A DNA stretch of 50,939 nucleotides from Candidatus Eiseniibacteriota bacterium. Lineage in GTDB: Bacteria; Eisenbacteria; RBG-16-71-46; CAIMUX01. Below the pieces are notes generated by a model, which saw only the letters and a list, made by a program, of their open reading frames with translations, was not told the DNA's origin and did not search any database. Shown one piece after another: positions 17,498 to 25,309 of the stretch. The translations under genes and the position numbers were made by a program. Numbering within the stretch: the stretch's first letter is position 1; each line of letters starts with the position of its first letter. Where the stretch lies: contig JACKCR010000016.1 of the NCBI GenBank assembly GCA_020633975.1, positions 1-50,939 on the forward strand. Reading direction: 5' to 3'.

Positions 17498-18156
17498 GAT
17501 GAAGCTCCTCCTCGGTCTGGAAGGTCAAGAGTGATCTCGAAGTGGATGGTGGCGCCGGGTGGGACGTCGTCGAAGGTCGCAAGGGCGTAGGGAGCCCCTT
17601 CCACCTCCTCGAAACGGGAAGCAGAGAGTCGAGCCCCTTCGTGCACGAGGACGAGGTGGCACTTCCTGACCGGGAACCGGTCGAGGAAGACGAGAAGGGA
17701 GAGTCGCTTCTCACTCTCTTCGTGAATCAGCTTTCCTACGACCCTTTCCCCAATGCGTAGCAAGGCTGACTCCGAACCGTACGGATGGGCTCGGATGACG
17801 TCGTCTGGAGAGCCGATCGAGGATGGGCGATGTGTACGAGGAATCCCCGCTGTTCCCTGGAACGCGGGAACGAGACCGAGGCCATCAGGGAAGAGCTCGC
17901 GAGGCCACCGAATCCAAGCATGGATACGGGACCAGAACAGTGACGTGTCGGATTCCGCACTCGCTTGTGGGTTCGGTCCACTGCGGGCGAACTCGGCCCA
18001 CTGCCCCTCGAAGTCGCCGCGTATCCGTTCCACCGCACGCAGCCGGGAGAGGAACGCAGGGTCCCGGTTCGCAGTGTCCCGAACCCGGACTCTCTCAGAC
18101 TCGCCGAGTTGCCCCGCCACGAATCCTAGAAGTATGTGCAATTGCTTGGAATCCAA
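17494..18156 (-). CDS. FEGxWAxFA-family protein, 220 residues (paralogue of the sigma-operon partner)
   Basis: The start codon is TTG 18156, seven bases after GAGGAGGG, giving MDSKQLHILLGFVAGQLGES. Residues 1-58 align with the first 57 residues of the product of 22199-22921: a short helix with GE, a region ending FLSRLRAVERIRGDFEGQWAEFA versus FARYRAIQRLGSSFEGHWAAFA. This resembles the N-terminal zinc-less anti-sigma-like helix bundle that binds sigma factors, but no HxxxCxxC motif is present. The C-terminal half has beta character (RLSLLVFLDRFPVRKCHLVL, PPGATIHFEITLDLPD). No signal peptide or membrane span. Its stop overlaps the start of the TPR/CsgG lipoprotein gene, so it is translated with the envelope genes. 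Probably a regulator; not certain. Confidence 0.7.
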   Translation of the reverse strand: MDSKQLHILLGFVAGQLGESERVRVRDTANRDPAFLSRLRAVERIRGDFEGQWAEFARSGPNPQASAESDTSLFWSRIHAWIRWPRELFPDGLGLVPAFQGTAGIPRTHRPSSIGSPDDVIRAHPYGSESALLRIGERVVGKLIHEESEKRLSLLVFLDRFPVRKCHLVLVHEGARLSASRFEEVEGAPYALATFDDVPPGATIHFEITLDLPDRGGASS

Positions 18157-18225
18157 TGGAAAGCCCTCCTCGCGGCAGTGACCAACGACAGAGAGGCTTC
18201 AGACTTCTAGCGGAGTTGTCGCGGG

Positions 18226-19548
18226 CTATTGGTCGGCTTCGTCGCGGGACGGGCCTGCCCAGGTCGAATCCCCGTCCTGGTCCGGGTAGTGACGCAGAAT
18301 CCGGCCGAGAAGCTGGGTCCACATAAGTCCCTGTCGGGACAATACGTAACGGACCTTCGAGCGTACGGCCGAACTCTCGAGGATGGCCCTCAGGAGGTCG
18401 ACCTCTCGCACGCAGGGCGAACGCGAAGATCGTGCGAGATGACGTGCCGCGTGCAGAGTCCCCGTGTAGCCGGTGGTGGACTTCCGGCGGGCGACCGGGG
18501 TGTCTCGAACCGGGAGCAGTTCGAGTATCGCCTCGAGGAGTCGCTCGGGTGCGATGTCGGTCCCGACGACTTCTTCGACCATAGGTCCGCCCGCGATGAC
18601 GAGTCCATAGAGGAGGAGCAGGCTCTCCCGCCGATCCAGGTTGCGCTCACGTTCCAGGCGGCGGAGCGCATCGAAAGCGGCGGCCACGTGCGGATCGTAG
18701 TCCAGCTGGAGGGGAATGACTCCAGGTCGCGCTCGCCGAACGTCTATTCCGTGGATTCCGCCTGCCTTTGCGATCTCGAGACCGCGTTCCCGCGAGACGG
18801 CGAACGAACGGCTCCTGCCGTGGCAAAGCTCCGTCGTCTCGATCGGAACGAGTTCGCCAGCTTCGATCGCAGTCATCAGCTCTTCGGACGACAGGAGGAC
18901 CTGCGCGGCGTTCGAGCCCGATCGCCAGACTCCGAGGAACGCGTGGTCCGGAGAACGGTCCAACGGACCCGTAAAGAGAAGGACCGCGTCATCGCCGTTG
19001 GCTTCCACCACGGCGGCGAGAAGCAGGGTCAGATCCAGGCACGTGGCCACGCACCGTGCTTCGATGTCGTGGGGCCAAAGGACCCTCTGATACGTCGCGC
19101 CGTTGGGCAGAGCGCGCATGTCTGGTTCATCGTACACCGGGTCGAGTTGGTCTCGAACGCTACGGAAGCTCGCGTGGAGCCGCCGGATGGCATCTCGCTC
19201 GAAGTCGTCCGATCGGAATGACTCGACGACGGGGTCTCGGGGCCGAACGTGACCAGCGACCGAAGCTCGGGCCTCGGGAAAGTGGGGCCAGGACGAGGGC
19301 GGTAGGAACGGAATGGCCGCTTCCGGAAGTCCCGGTGCAAGGACGAAGGCCAGGGTCAGGTGGGTAGTTCGCTCGAGGATCGCTTCCAGGAGCGGGTCGT
19401 CCGGGACCACGGTTTCGTTCAAGGAAGCCTCTGGAATGCGCAAGCGAATCGACTCCCCGTCTCTCAACCCCGGGACAACTCGCAGGCCACTTCGGAACAG
19501 GACCAGGTTGTAGGCCGGAAGGGGCGCATCTGACGGGTGCGACATCAT
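18226..19548 (-). CDS. Cys-His (transglutaminase/papain-like) plus Clp N-domain protein, 440 residues
   Basis: The start is an ATG pair at 19548-19543; no strong ribosome binding site is visible. Residues 1-110 are a beta-rich region with GHVRPRDPVVES (99-110). Residues 150-210 carry YQRVLWP (Gln154), ATCLDLTLLLAAVVEA (Cys170) and DHAFLGVW (His202). That is the Gln/Cys/His pattern of transglutaminase-like domains found next to DUF4011-type helicases and in other conflict-type proteins. Residues about 305-425 are two Clp_N repeats (RRESLLLLYGLVIAGGPMVE and REVDLLRAILESSAVRSKV); there is no AAA+ module. It is a full-length paralogue of the divergent gene at 19626. It may act as a protease or ligase-like enzyme or as a Clp adaptor. 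First gene of the leftward operon, 69 bases before the next. Confidence 0.75.
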   Translation of the reverse strand: MMSHPSDAPLPAYNLVLFRSGLRVVPGLRDGESIRLRIPEASLNETVVPDDPLLEAILERTTHLTLAFVLAPGLPEAAIPFLPPSSWPHFPEARASVAGHVRPRDPVVESFRSDDFERDAIRRLHASFRSVRDQLDPVYDEPDMRALPNGATYQRVLWPHDIEARCVATCLDLTLLLAAVVEANGDDAVLLFTGPLDRSPDHAFLGVWRSGSNAAQVLLSSEELMTAIEAGELVPIETTELCHGRSRSFAVSRERGLEIAKAGGIHGIDVRRARPGVIPLQLDYDPHVAAAFDALRRLERERNLDRRESLLLLYGLVIAGGPMVEEVVGTDIAPERLLEAILELLPVRDTPVARRKSTTGYTGTLHAARHLARSSRSPCVREVDLLRAILESSAVRSKVRYVLSRQGLMWTQLLGRILRHYPDQDGDSTWAGPSRDEADQ

Positions 19549-19625
19549 GGCCCAGAGTCTACCATCGGAGGGCCGGAGGGGTTCCTCGTGCGCACGCCTC
19601 TACGGCTCTGGTAATTGGGGGAGTC
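19549..19625. promoter_or_regulatory. Divergent promoter region between the paired Clp-N genes
   Basis: Only 77 bases separate the two divergent starts, so both promoters must lie here or within the first codons. A 6-base inverted repeat (CCAGAG near 19551, CTCTGG near 19605) flanks the centre, and CGGAGGG is directly repeated near 19565-19580. No clear -35/-10 pair was seen, as would be expected if a dedicated sigma factor reads these promoters. Confidence 0.35.
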
Positions 19626-21005
19626 ATGTTCGAATCCGTCTCGACCTACACCTACGCGATGTATGTCTCGGGGCTCGCCCCCGTGTGGGGATTGGCGCAC
19701 TCCGTGCCGGGCATCACGATTAGGCTCAGGACTCCTGCGGACCAACATCCGCTCTCCGGGACATTCCAGGTGGAGACCGACTCGAAAGGCCGACTGGACG
19801 TGTGGGGTTCGCCTCTCTTCGGCCGTTTCCTTTCCACCCTGGACGATCCGATCGAAGCCGAGGTCGTCCTCGCCGACGGATCAGACTGCCATCACCTGAC
19901 GCTTGCCGGTCCTTGGTGGACTTCCTCGTCCGGCACACATCGAGTCTGCTGGGCCGGTCATGTCAGACCCGATGATCGCTGGGTGGCGAGCCAGGTTCAG
20001 GGACTCGGAACGTTGCGCAGAGACCTTCAGACTGTGGCCAGTGGGCTCTTCGGAGAGACCGCGGACCTCGCCGTCGCCGAATTGTCGCGGCGCCTCCAGG
20101 ATGAAGGTAGTCATGCAGCGTTCGGTTTCGCCGAACGCCCAGCCACCGCCCCGACAGCCGATCCGCCCTCGGCGCCTGCGAGGTCTGACCTCCAGCGTGT
20201 CCGACCACCACACTGCTTCGTGCATGCGTCCAAAGGGGCAGTGGATCCGGCGTCCGAAGCAGAGCTCGGGTTAGTGTTCGCGTCCGCCTTGGAGGCCCTC
20301 GGGGTCAGTCCGGTTCTGCTTGTCCTACCGACGCGACTGATCGTTGCGTACAAGCGAGCGCGGTCCCGGTCGTTCCGTCCAATCCTCTCCGACTGGACGC
20401 TCGTGAGAGACCTGGTGTCCAGAGACGTGTGGAGAGTCGTGGACCCAGCAGCGTGGCGTCGAGGGGAGGATCCGTACGTTTACCTGCCAGATTCGGAGGG
20501 AGGTTTCGTTGTAGACGTAGTGGCTGCCCGCCCCCCGGATGGTTCGGTTGCGCCTCTCGAGCTTGCACGCGACCCGGCCGTGGAGCGAGGAGTGCTGTGG
20601 GCTGAAGCGCGTCCCGTCGATCGACCCAAAGTCGAGACGCTCCATCTCCTCACTGGCTTGATTCACGCCGAAGCCGGTCTGGTTACTGAGTTGCTCGAAG
20701 CTGCAGGCGGTGATCCGAGAGGGTGGGCGCAAAGACTGGACCCCCCGGAGACCCTCTCCGCGGAACGTTCCTCTGGGCCGAGACGAACCATCAACTACAA
20801 GGTGACCCTCGCCCATGCGGAGGAGATTGCGCACTCCTGCTACGTGTCGACGGTGCGTGAGGTCGATGTGCTCTGGGCGCTCCTCGAGAGCGCGAGTCGC
20901 CGCGTGCATCATGAGCTGAAGCGGATGGGATGTGATCGCGTTCGTCTCGGGGAGCAGCTGCGCCGATTCGGCGCGGGGCCATCCAGGAGCACCCGGCTCG
21001 GATGA
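19626..21005 (+). CDS. Degenerate Cys-His region plus Clp N-domain protein, 459 residues
   Basis: ATG 19626 follows GGGGAG two bases upstream. It is colinear with the 440-residue paralogue: an N-terminal beta region, GHVRPDDRWVAS (111-122), then LQRVRPP (Gln189 retained), ASEAELGLVFASALEALG, and VLLVLPTRLIVAYK. At the position of the paralogue's Cys170 there is Glu211, and the DHAF histidine is replaced within LPTRLI, so the enzyme site appears lost. Residues about 325-455 again form two Clp_N repeats (VETLHLLTGLIHAEAGLVTE and REVDVLWALLESASRRVHH). No ATPase. It heads the rightward operon with the sigma-like gene. A pseudoenzyme partner of the leftward paralogue, perhaps forming a heterodimer, is a reasonable inference. 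Confidence 0.75.
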   Translation: MFESVSTYTYAMYVSGLAPVWGLAHSVPGITIRLRTPADQHPLSGTFQVETDSKGRLDVWGSPLFGRFLSTLDDPIEAEVVLADGSDCHHLTLAGPWWTSSSGTHRVCWAGHVRPDDRWVASQVQGLGTLRRDLQTVASGLFGETADLAVAELSRRLQDEGSHAAFGFAERPATAPTADPPSAPARSDLQRVRPPHCFVHASKGAVDPASEAELGLVFASALEALGVSPVLLVLPTRLIVAYKRARSRSFRPILSDWTLVRDLVSRDVWRVVDPAAWRRGEDPYVYLPDSEGGFVVDVVAARPPDGSVAPLELARDPAVERGVLWAEARPVDRPKVETLHLLTGLIHAEAGLVTELLEAAGGDPRGWAQRLDPPETLSAERSSGPRRTINYKVTLAHAEEIAHSCYVSTVREVDVLWALLESASRRVHHELKRMGCDRVRLGEQLRRFGAGPSRSTRLG

Positions 21006-21248
21006 CGCCGCTCAGCTCGACGTGGAGGTGCGGTCTCGATGTCGAAGCTGATGCGGCGGCGACCACAACCGAGCACGATCCCCGTTTCACGCGCCCCTGA
21101 TCCCAGTTGTCCGGACGGGATCTCCTGGCTACCATGAATGCTCTTCCAGGGCCCCGGCTCTCGGGCCCGCCGGGGCCACATGCGCATCCGAAGAGGGCAT
21201 CCAATTGGGTCAGTTGGAGCGGGTTTCCAGACGGAGGGGCGACTTCGG

Positions 21249-22202
21249 GTGGATGTAAAGGAACGAGTCCAAGCGTTCAGGGACGGGGACCAGGCGGCAC
21301 TGGACGGGATCCTGGGGCCGCTGCTGCCTCGGATGGAACGACGGATCCGGCACCAGCTCCGGGACCTCGGCGATCGCTGGGCCGAGGACGCGATCACGAA
21401 GCTCTATTCGAAGGACTGGGTGCAGGCTCTCTCGAATTACGAGCCGGAGATGTCTTCGGTCGAGGCCTACCTCTTCGGTGTCGTTCGCAACGTGGTCCGG
21501 GATGCCAGGCAGAGCTTTGCCGAGAGTCGGGCTGGAAAGACGAAGAAACGAGGTTGGGAGGTCCTCGACTCCGAACTCGGCCACGCCGGGGACGAAGAAG
21601 ATGCGTCCCGATTCGATCGACTCGTGGCGAACGAGGGCATCCGGGACGAGCACACCGAGGCGCCTTCCCTCGAGTCGCAGATCCTACTCGAACTCCTCTT
21701 CCGAGTGGGCGGCTACCCACATCAGCAGATCGCTTTCGGCTTCAGCATCCTCATCCACGGCAAGGAGAAGAGGACCGAGACCGAAGAGTCGACGAGGGTG
21801 GCGGTCTGGGGGGACCCGGGCCGGGTGGTGGAGGAGTACTCGAAGGATGCGTTGCAGGCGTCGTTCGAGGAATTGGTTTCGCTCCTCCGAACGCACTCCG
21901 GTTACCCGGAAGCGCTCCTCTCCGAGTGCCGAGGCTACGTGGACGCGCGACTCGTCATGACTCTGGGTGATCTCTTCTACAGGGATGCGGGATCGCGCAA
22001 GAGCTTTGAGGACATGCTCGATCGGATCACGGGCGCGACTCGTGTCGAAGACTACTTCAAGAGCCGGTCCGGGACGCTCGCGGTGGCAGATTGGTGCGAC
22101 AAGGTGAAGAACCGGATCGCGCGAGCGTTCGAGGACCCGTCGACCTTGAAGCGAAACCCCATTCCCTTCTCGAGAGAAGGAGAGGAGCCCGGCGGAGCAT
22201 GA
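21249..22202 (+). CDS. Sigma-70 region 2 protein with atypical C-terminus, 317 residues
   Basis: I choose GTG 21249, nine bases after GGAGGGG; ATG codons further upstream (21138, 21180) lack such a site. Residues about 5-90 form an ECF-type sigma-70 region 2: VQAFRDGDQAALDGILGPLL, RWAEDAITKLYSK, SSVEAYLFGVVRNVVRDARQS. It should bind RNA polymerase and the -10 element. The expected C-terminal region 4 helix-turn-helix is not recognisable. Instead about 200 residues follow with GGYPHQQIAFGFSILIHG, SFEELVSLLR, and YPEALLSECRGYVDARLVM, which I recall as an extension type in some ECF-like factors but cannot name. Its stop overlaps the start of the FEGxWAxFA-type gene (ATGA), as anti-sigma genes often do. 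Confidence 0.75.
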   Translation: MDVKERVQAFRDGDQAALDGILGPLLPRMERRIRHQLRDLGDRWAEDAITKLYSKDWVQALSNYEPEMSSVEAYLFGVVRNVVRDARQSFAESRAGKTKKRGWEVLDSELGHAGDEEDASRFDRLVANEGIRDEHTEAPSLESQILLELLFRVGGYPHQQIAFGFSILIHGKEKRTETEESTRVAVWGDPGRVVEEYSKDALQASFEELVSLLRTHSGYPEALLSECRGYVDARLVMTLGDLFYRDAGSRKSFEDMLDRITGATRVEDYFKSRSGTLAVADWCDKVKNRIARAFEDPSTLKRNPIPFSREGEEPGGA

Positions 22203-22921
22203 ACGACTGGACCTACAAACTGCTGCGCTACTCGCGGGGGGAGTGTGGGGACGCGGAAGCCGCGGCGATCTGGGCGGAACTTCGCCGGTCTCCCGAGCTG
22301 TTCGCGCGCTACCGGGCGATTCAGCGGCTGGGTTCTTCCTTCGAGGGGCACTGGGCTGCCTTCGCGCCCCCGTTGCAGCTGGAGGGCCGTTGGTCCGTGA
22401 CCCTACGTGGAGTGCTCGACGGGGCGAGACAGCTCGGAACCGTGATTGCGGAGCGAGCGGCATCCCTGACGTCACTCGCATCTCCGCAACTCGTTCCAGC
22501 CTACCGGGGAGTTGCTGATCCGACCGCGAGTCCCGCGGTGAGGGAAGCTCTGGAGGAGGCCGAGGCTGCAGTTCGATCGGGGAACTACGGGGAGTCCCTG
22601 GATTCGATGCAGCGGGCTGCGGACAGTGCGCCTCAGGTCCAACAAGAGCTCCGTTGGACGCTCGACGTGGACGAGACCAAGGCCGAGGTCATCCTACTCC
22701 CGGTGGAAAACCGTCTCATAGTGCGGGTGCCGTCCGATCTGTCTGGGAGTTGGACTGTTCTGGCCATGACCGACGAGGCAGACGACGAAAGGGTCGATCC
22801 GGAGAGTCCCAAAGCTCACCCTTTGGAACCCGTCGAGGGTTCGGGGTATCGGGTCGCCGAAGTGGACCTCGAGGATGGTTCCTTCCGGCTTCTCCTCCAG
22901 CGGGAAGACGGGTCTGAGTAG
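22199..22921 (+). CDS. FEGxWAxFA-family protein, candidate anti-sigma or sigma partner, 240 residues
   Basis: ATG 22199 overlaps the sigma-like gene's TGA and follows GGAG within GCCCGGCGGAGC. Residues 1-57 (MNDWTYKLLRYSRGECGDAE, then AELRRSPELFARYRAIQRLG and FEGHWAAFAP) are homologous to the N-terminus of 17494-18156. The layout, a short cytoplasmic helical N-terminal unit directly after a sigma factor, is that of anti-sigma factors, but there is no zinc motif and no membrane span. Residues about 110-140 form helical hairpins (ALEEAEAAVRSGNYGESLDS). The C-terminal 90 residues are beta-rich (KAEVILLPVENRLIVRVPSD, GSWTVLAMTDEAD, RLLLQREDG). It is convergent with the gene at 23024. Confidence 0.7.
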   Translation: MNDWTYKLLRYSRGECGDAEAAAIWAELRRSPELFARYRAIQRLGSSFEGHWAAFAPPLQLEGRWSVTLRGVLDGARQLGTVIAERAASLTSLASPQLVPAYRGVADPTASPAVREALEEAEAAVRSGNYGESLDSMQRAADSAPQVQQELRWTLDVDETKAEVILLPVENRLIVRVPSDLSGSWTVLAMTDEADDERVDPESPKAHPLEPVEGSGYRVAEVDLEDGSFRLLLQREDGSE

Positions 22922-22992
22922 GAATCGACCGAGGATGGGTCGGGGTTTCCGGGGGCACCGGACGATTCCCGAACCCAACCCCGACCGATTCC
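22921..22992. terminator. Convergent intergenic hairpin
   Basis: GGTCGGGGTT (22938-22947) pairs with AACCCCGACC (22977-22986), and outer GGAATCG/CGATTCC arms (22921-22927 and 22986-22992) extend the structure around a bulge. It lies between two convergent stops and could serve both, but neither strand has a T-run. Confidence 0.4.
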
Positions 22993-23023
22993 TGATCCGA
23001 AACGCGGTTGCTTCCCACCGTCC

Positions 23024-23794
23024 CTACTGCAGCTCGAGGACGTCCCTCGCCACGTAGAAGGAGAAGGCACGGAGGTCCGATCCCAGCGTCCGCCACATCC
23101 CCGTGGTCAACGCTCCCGCGACGGTGTAGCCCTCCTTACGGAGCGCGACGTACGTCTCCCTTCCTGCCCGCGAGTTCGACCGCAGCATTTCGGGGAGAGA
23201 GTTCGCCGTCTCGTAGCGGGACACGTCGGTGTCGACGAAGCCCTGGACGATGTTCTCCACGCCCGATGCGGTGACCTGCCCGGCGACGAATCCACCGACG
23301 CTGAGTGCCCCAGCCGCCCGACTCGCACCAGACGCCCGCGCCGCTTCGATGGCCGGTTCGACCGAGTGACCGACCACGTCAGCCACGACCGTACGGATCG
23401 CGAGCCTCGTCGTTTCCGCACCGGGGTCGTTCGAGGTCAGCGCATCGAGGGCTCCCAGAGCGCGGGCCGTCCCGTCCAGCACGCGACTCCGCGTCGTGAG
23501 ATCAGCGAGCCACTGGGTGCGAAACGCCTTCAGTCCCGGAGGACCACCAGGTTCGGCGGAGGTTGCTTTCGCCAGGTCGACGATGCCCTTGCCATAGTCC
23601 GCGACGTTGGCCAGGGTGGCTGCGGGGCGCACTCCCACGAGGTCGATCTCGTCCCGGACTGGTCCGGAGCTTACGTGAGTCGCGGAGGAGGAGTCGCCTC
23701 CCCGCTGCGTCACGGTCGATGCGAGGGACGGTGTCGTACTCTCGATCGAGACCGTCGAGCGACCGCTCCCGAGAGCTAGTTCCGAGTTTGCCAT
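23024..23794 (-). CDS. Helical protein with one hydrophobic segment, 256 residues (translocator-like candidate)
   Basis: ATG 23794 follows GGGGAGGA; the frame is open upstream without a better start. There is no Sec signal. Residues 1-48 are Ser/Thr-rich, nearly Lys-free and disordered, as in signal-less secretion substrates. The rest is mostly helical; residues 160-187 (RAAGALSVGGFVAGQVTASG and onward) form one moderately hydrophobic, Gly-rich stretch. The pattern RDEIDLVGV near residue 47 echoes RDVIDLGRN in the 372-residue protein at 10918, hinting that both are clients of one export route. The start overlaps the 3' end of the TPR-protein gene by 19 bases, which is how translocator genes sit next to their chaperones. 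Identity as a translocator is inference from position and shape. Confidence 0.7.
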   Translation of the reverse strand: MANSELALGSGRSTVSIESTTPSLASTVTQRGGDSSSATHVSSGPVRDEIDLVGVRPAATLANVADYGKGIVDLAKATSAEPGGPPGLKAFRTQWLADLTTRSRVLDGTARALGALDALTSNDPGAETTRLAIRTVVADVVGHSVEPAIEAARASGASRAAGALSVGGFVAGQVTASGVENIVQGFVDTDVSRYETANSLPEMLRSNSRAGRETYVALRKEGYTVAGALTTGMWRTLGSDLRAFSFYVARDVLELQ

Positions 23795-24333
23795 GACGAT
23801 TCCTCCCCTTCGTGATCCTGGAACACCCCGAGGTAGTCCGCGATCTGGAAGGCCCTCTGGGTCAGCGGGTCCTTTCGCTCCGGATCGATGAGATGGATCG
23901 CGGCGAGTACCTGGAGGGCCTCGTCCAGGCGCGTCACATCCGTACCCACCAGATTCACTTCGACCTGAAGGAGTGCCTCGAACAAGTAGCATTGAGCTCG
24001 GAGGTGATCGGGATCACGGGCAACAGCCGCTTCCAGGTGAGGAACCGCTGCTTCGTAGTCCTCCCGTTGGATCTCGATCGCCCCAAGTGCGAAGTGGAGA
24101 TACGGATCTTCCGGGACGTAGGCGAGAAGTCCTTGGAAGATCGGCTCTGCCTTGTCGAGCTTTCCTTCGGCCACCAAGGCCTGGCCGATGGTGACGAAAC
24201 CGTCGTACTGCTCGGCGGTCGTGCCATCGAAAGCGGCGAGGGAGAGGTCTCCCAGCGCAACGCCTGCGATCGCCTCTGCGAAGTCAGTCGGAGTGCAGCA
24301 GTCGGCTGCCGTGATCGCGTTCTTCCGGGTCAT
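23776..24333 (-). CDS. Three-TPR protein resembling type III translocator chaperones (LcrH/SycD-like), 185 residues
   Basis: ATG 24333 follows AAAGGGA five bases upstream; the longer open frame is antisense to other features. No signal peptide, so cytoplasmic. After a 40-residue helical lead (FAEAIAGVALGDLSLAAFDG), three tandem TPRs are visible: FVTIGQALVAEGKLDKAEPI, LHFALGAIEIQREDYEAAVP (ending ARDPDH) and AQCYLFEALLQVEVN, then LDEALQVLAAIHL. A single compact three-TPR unit with short helical ends and an AxCxLxEALLQ motif matches the layout of the LcrH/SycD/IpgC class II chaperones, which bind translocator proteins through the concave TPR face. TPR proteins are diverse, so the assignment rests on the neighbours: a needle-like gene upstream and a hydrophobic-segment protein downstream. 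Confidence 0.75.
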   Translation of the reverse strand: MTRKNAITAADCCTPTDFAEAIAGVALGDLSLAAFDGTTAEQYDGFVTIGQALVAEGKLDKAEPIFQGLLAYVPEDPYLHFALGAIEIQREDYEAAVPHLEAAVARDPDHLRAQCYLFEALLQVEVNLVGTDVTRLDEALQVLAAIHLIDPERKDPLTQRAFQIADYLGVFQDHEGEESSWQTRN

Positions 24334-24355
24334 CGGAGTCCCTTTCTGCCACGAA

Positions 24356-24382
24356 CCCGCGAGGACGAGTCGTCCCCGCGGG
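24356..24382 (-). other. Hairpin just after the needle-like gene
   Basis: Eleven-base arms with one mismatch (24356-24366 and 24372-24382) enclose a 5-base loop, 18 bases after the stop of the needle-like gene and before the TPR gene. With no T-run it probably stabilises or attenuates the message rather than ending it. Confidence 0.4.
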
Positions 24383-24400
24383 CGTGACCCTTCCTCTGGA

Positions 24401-25309
24401 CTAGGCCTTGAAGTTACGGATGATGCTCGAGCTCGCGTCGTGCAGAGTCTTGAGCGTGTTCGTTGACAGTTCGTAGAGCTGCTTCCGGCGGTCCATGGCG
24501 CTCTGGAGCTTGGTCTGGAGGTGCTGCAGGTTGGCGTCGTCCCGGTATTCGCCCGACTTCTTCCCACCGCTCGATGCTGCTGCGCCCTTCTTGCCGTCCG
24601 GTTCCGGCTCCTTGTCTAGTTCCTTCTTGATACCCTTCGAGAGTTCCTTGATCTCGTCGTCGAGCTTGTCTCCGAGGAGAGCCATGAGCGCGAGGACCAG
24701 GTCTTCGATGCTCCCGCTCTCGAGCGCCTTGTTGTAGTCCGCCTCGAGCTGCGCCCGCCGGGCGTCGTCCGAAGGGGCGGCCTCACACTCCTGACTACTC
24801 CCGGGGGCCTGACACCCATCAGTCTGCGGCGCCCCGTTCAGCATGCTCGCGACGGCCTCGAGGATCTTGCTGAGGGGGATCCCGACCGGCCGCCGCTGTC
24901 CATCGAGCTTCCCGTCGAGGCTGTCCTGAACGAGTGCCTCGACGTTCGGATAGAGGATGCCCTTGTACAGAACCTGTCCGCCCTTGAGGATCATGGGACG
25001 GACCCAGGAGAAGTTGTACCGACGCTGCGTGATGCGCCCCTTCTTCGAACGCTGGCCCTTCTCGAAGAAGTAGCTGTCTCCGGCTTCCACCCGGCGACCG
25101 ATGGACTCACCCGGAGCCGGCAGTTCGCCGGGGGTTCCGATGATTCCTCCGAGGCTGCCGAGGAACTTCGTGAACACTTCCGGGCTGAGCTGCTGCTGGA
25201 TCTTGCTGAGGTTCTCCGTGATCGGGCCCAGATCCTGCGCACCGAAGAGCTGCCCCACGTTGGCCATGGATCCGAGATTGCTGAAGATTCCAAGCGACTG
25301 GCTGGACAT
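24401..25309 (-). CDS. Protein with type III needle-like C-terminus, 302 residues
   Basis: ATG 25309 is preceded by GGGAG seven bases away. There is no Sec signal; the N-terminus is Ser/Gln/Gly-rich. Residues 70-120 are basic and beta-like (KKGRITQRRYNFSWVRPM); 196-235 form an acidic/basic helix (GSIEDLVLALMALLGDKLDD). The last 24 residues (YELSTNTLKTLHDASSSI then IRNFKA) align with the C-termini of needle subunits MxiH and PrgI as I recall them (NTVKVIKDVDAAIIQNFR): Asn284, Thr285, Lys287, Asp291, Ile296, Ile297, Asn299 and Phe300 coincide, and the helix before it (LQTKLQSAMDRRKQ) matches in spacing. Needle subunits are about 80 residues, so this would be a needle-like tail fused to a larger body, or a needle-tip/filament-type protein. 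The assignment is a motif match, not a search result. Confidence 0.75.
   Translation of the reverse strand: MSSQSLGIFSNLGSMANVGQLFGAQDLGPITENLSKIQQQLSPEVFTKFLGSLGGIIGTPGELPAPGESIGRRVEAGDSYFFEKGQRSKKGRITQRRYNFSWVRPMILKGGQVLYKGILYPNVEALVQDSLDGKLDGQRRPVGIPLSKILEAVASMLNGAPQTDGCQAPGSSQECEAAPSDDARRAQLEADYNKALESGSIEDLVLALMALLGDKLDDEIKELSKGIKKELDKEPEPDGKKGAAASSGGKKSGEYRDDANLQHLQTKLQSAMDRRKQLYELSTNTLKTLHDASSSIIRNFKA

Noticed and set aside
18229-19221. A 330-codon plus-strand frame
   Set aside because: Antisense to the Clp-N/Cys-His gene, whose motifs and paralogue prove the minus strand is the coding one.
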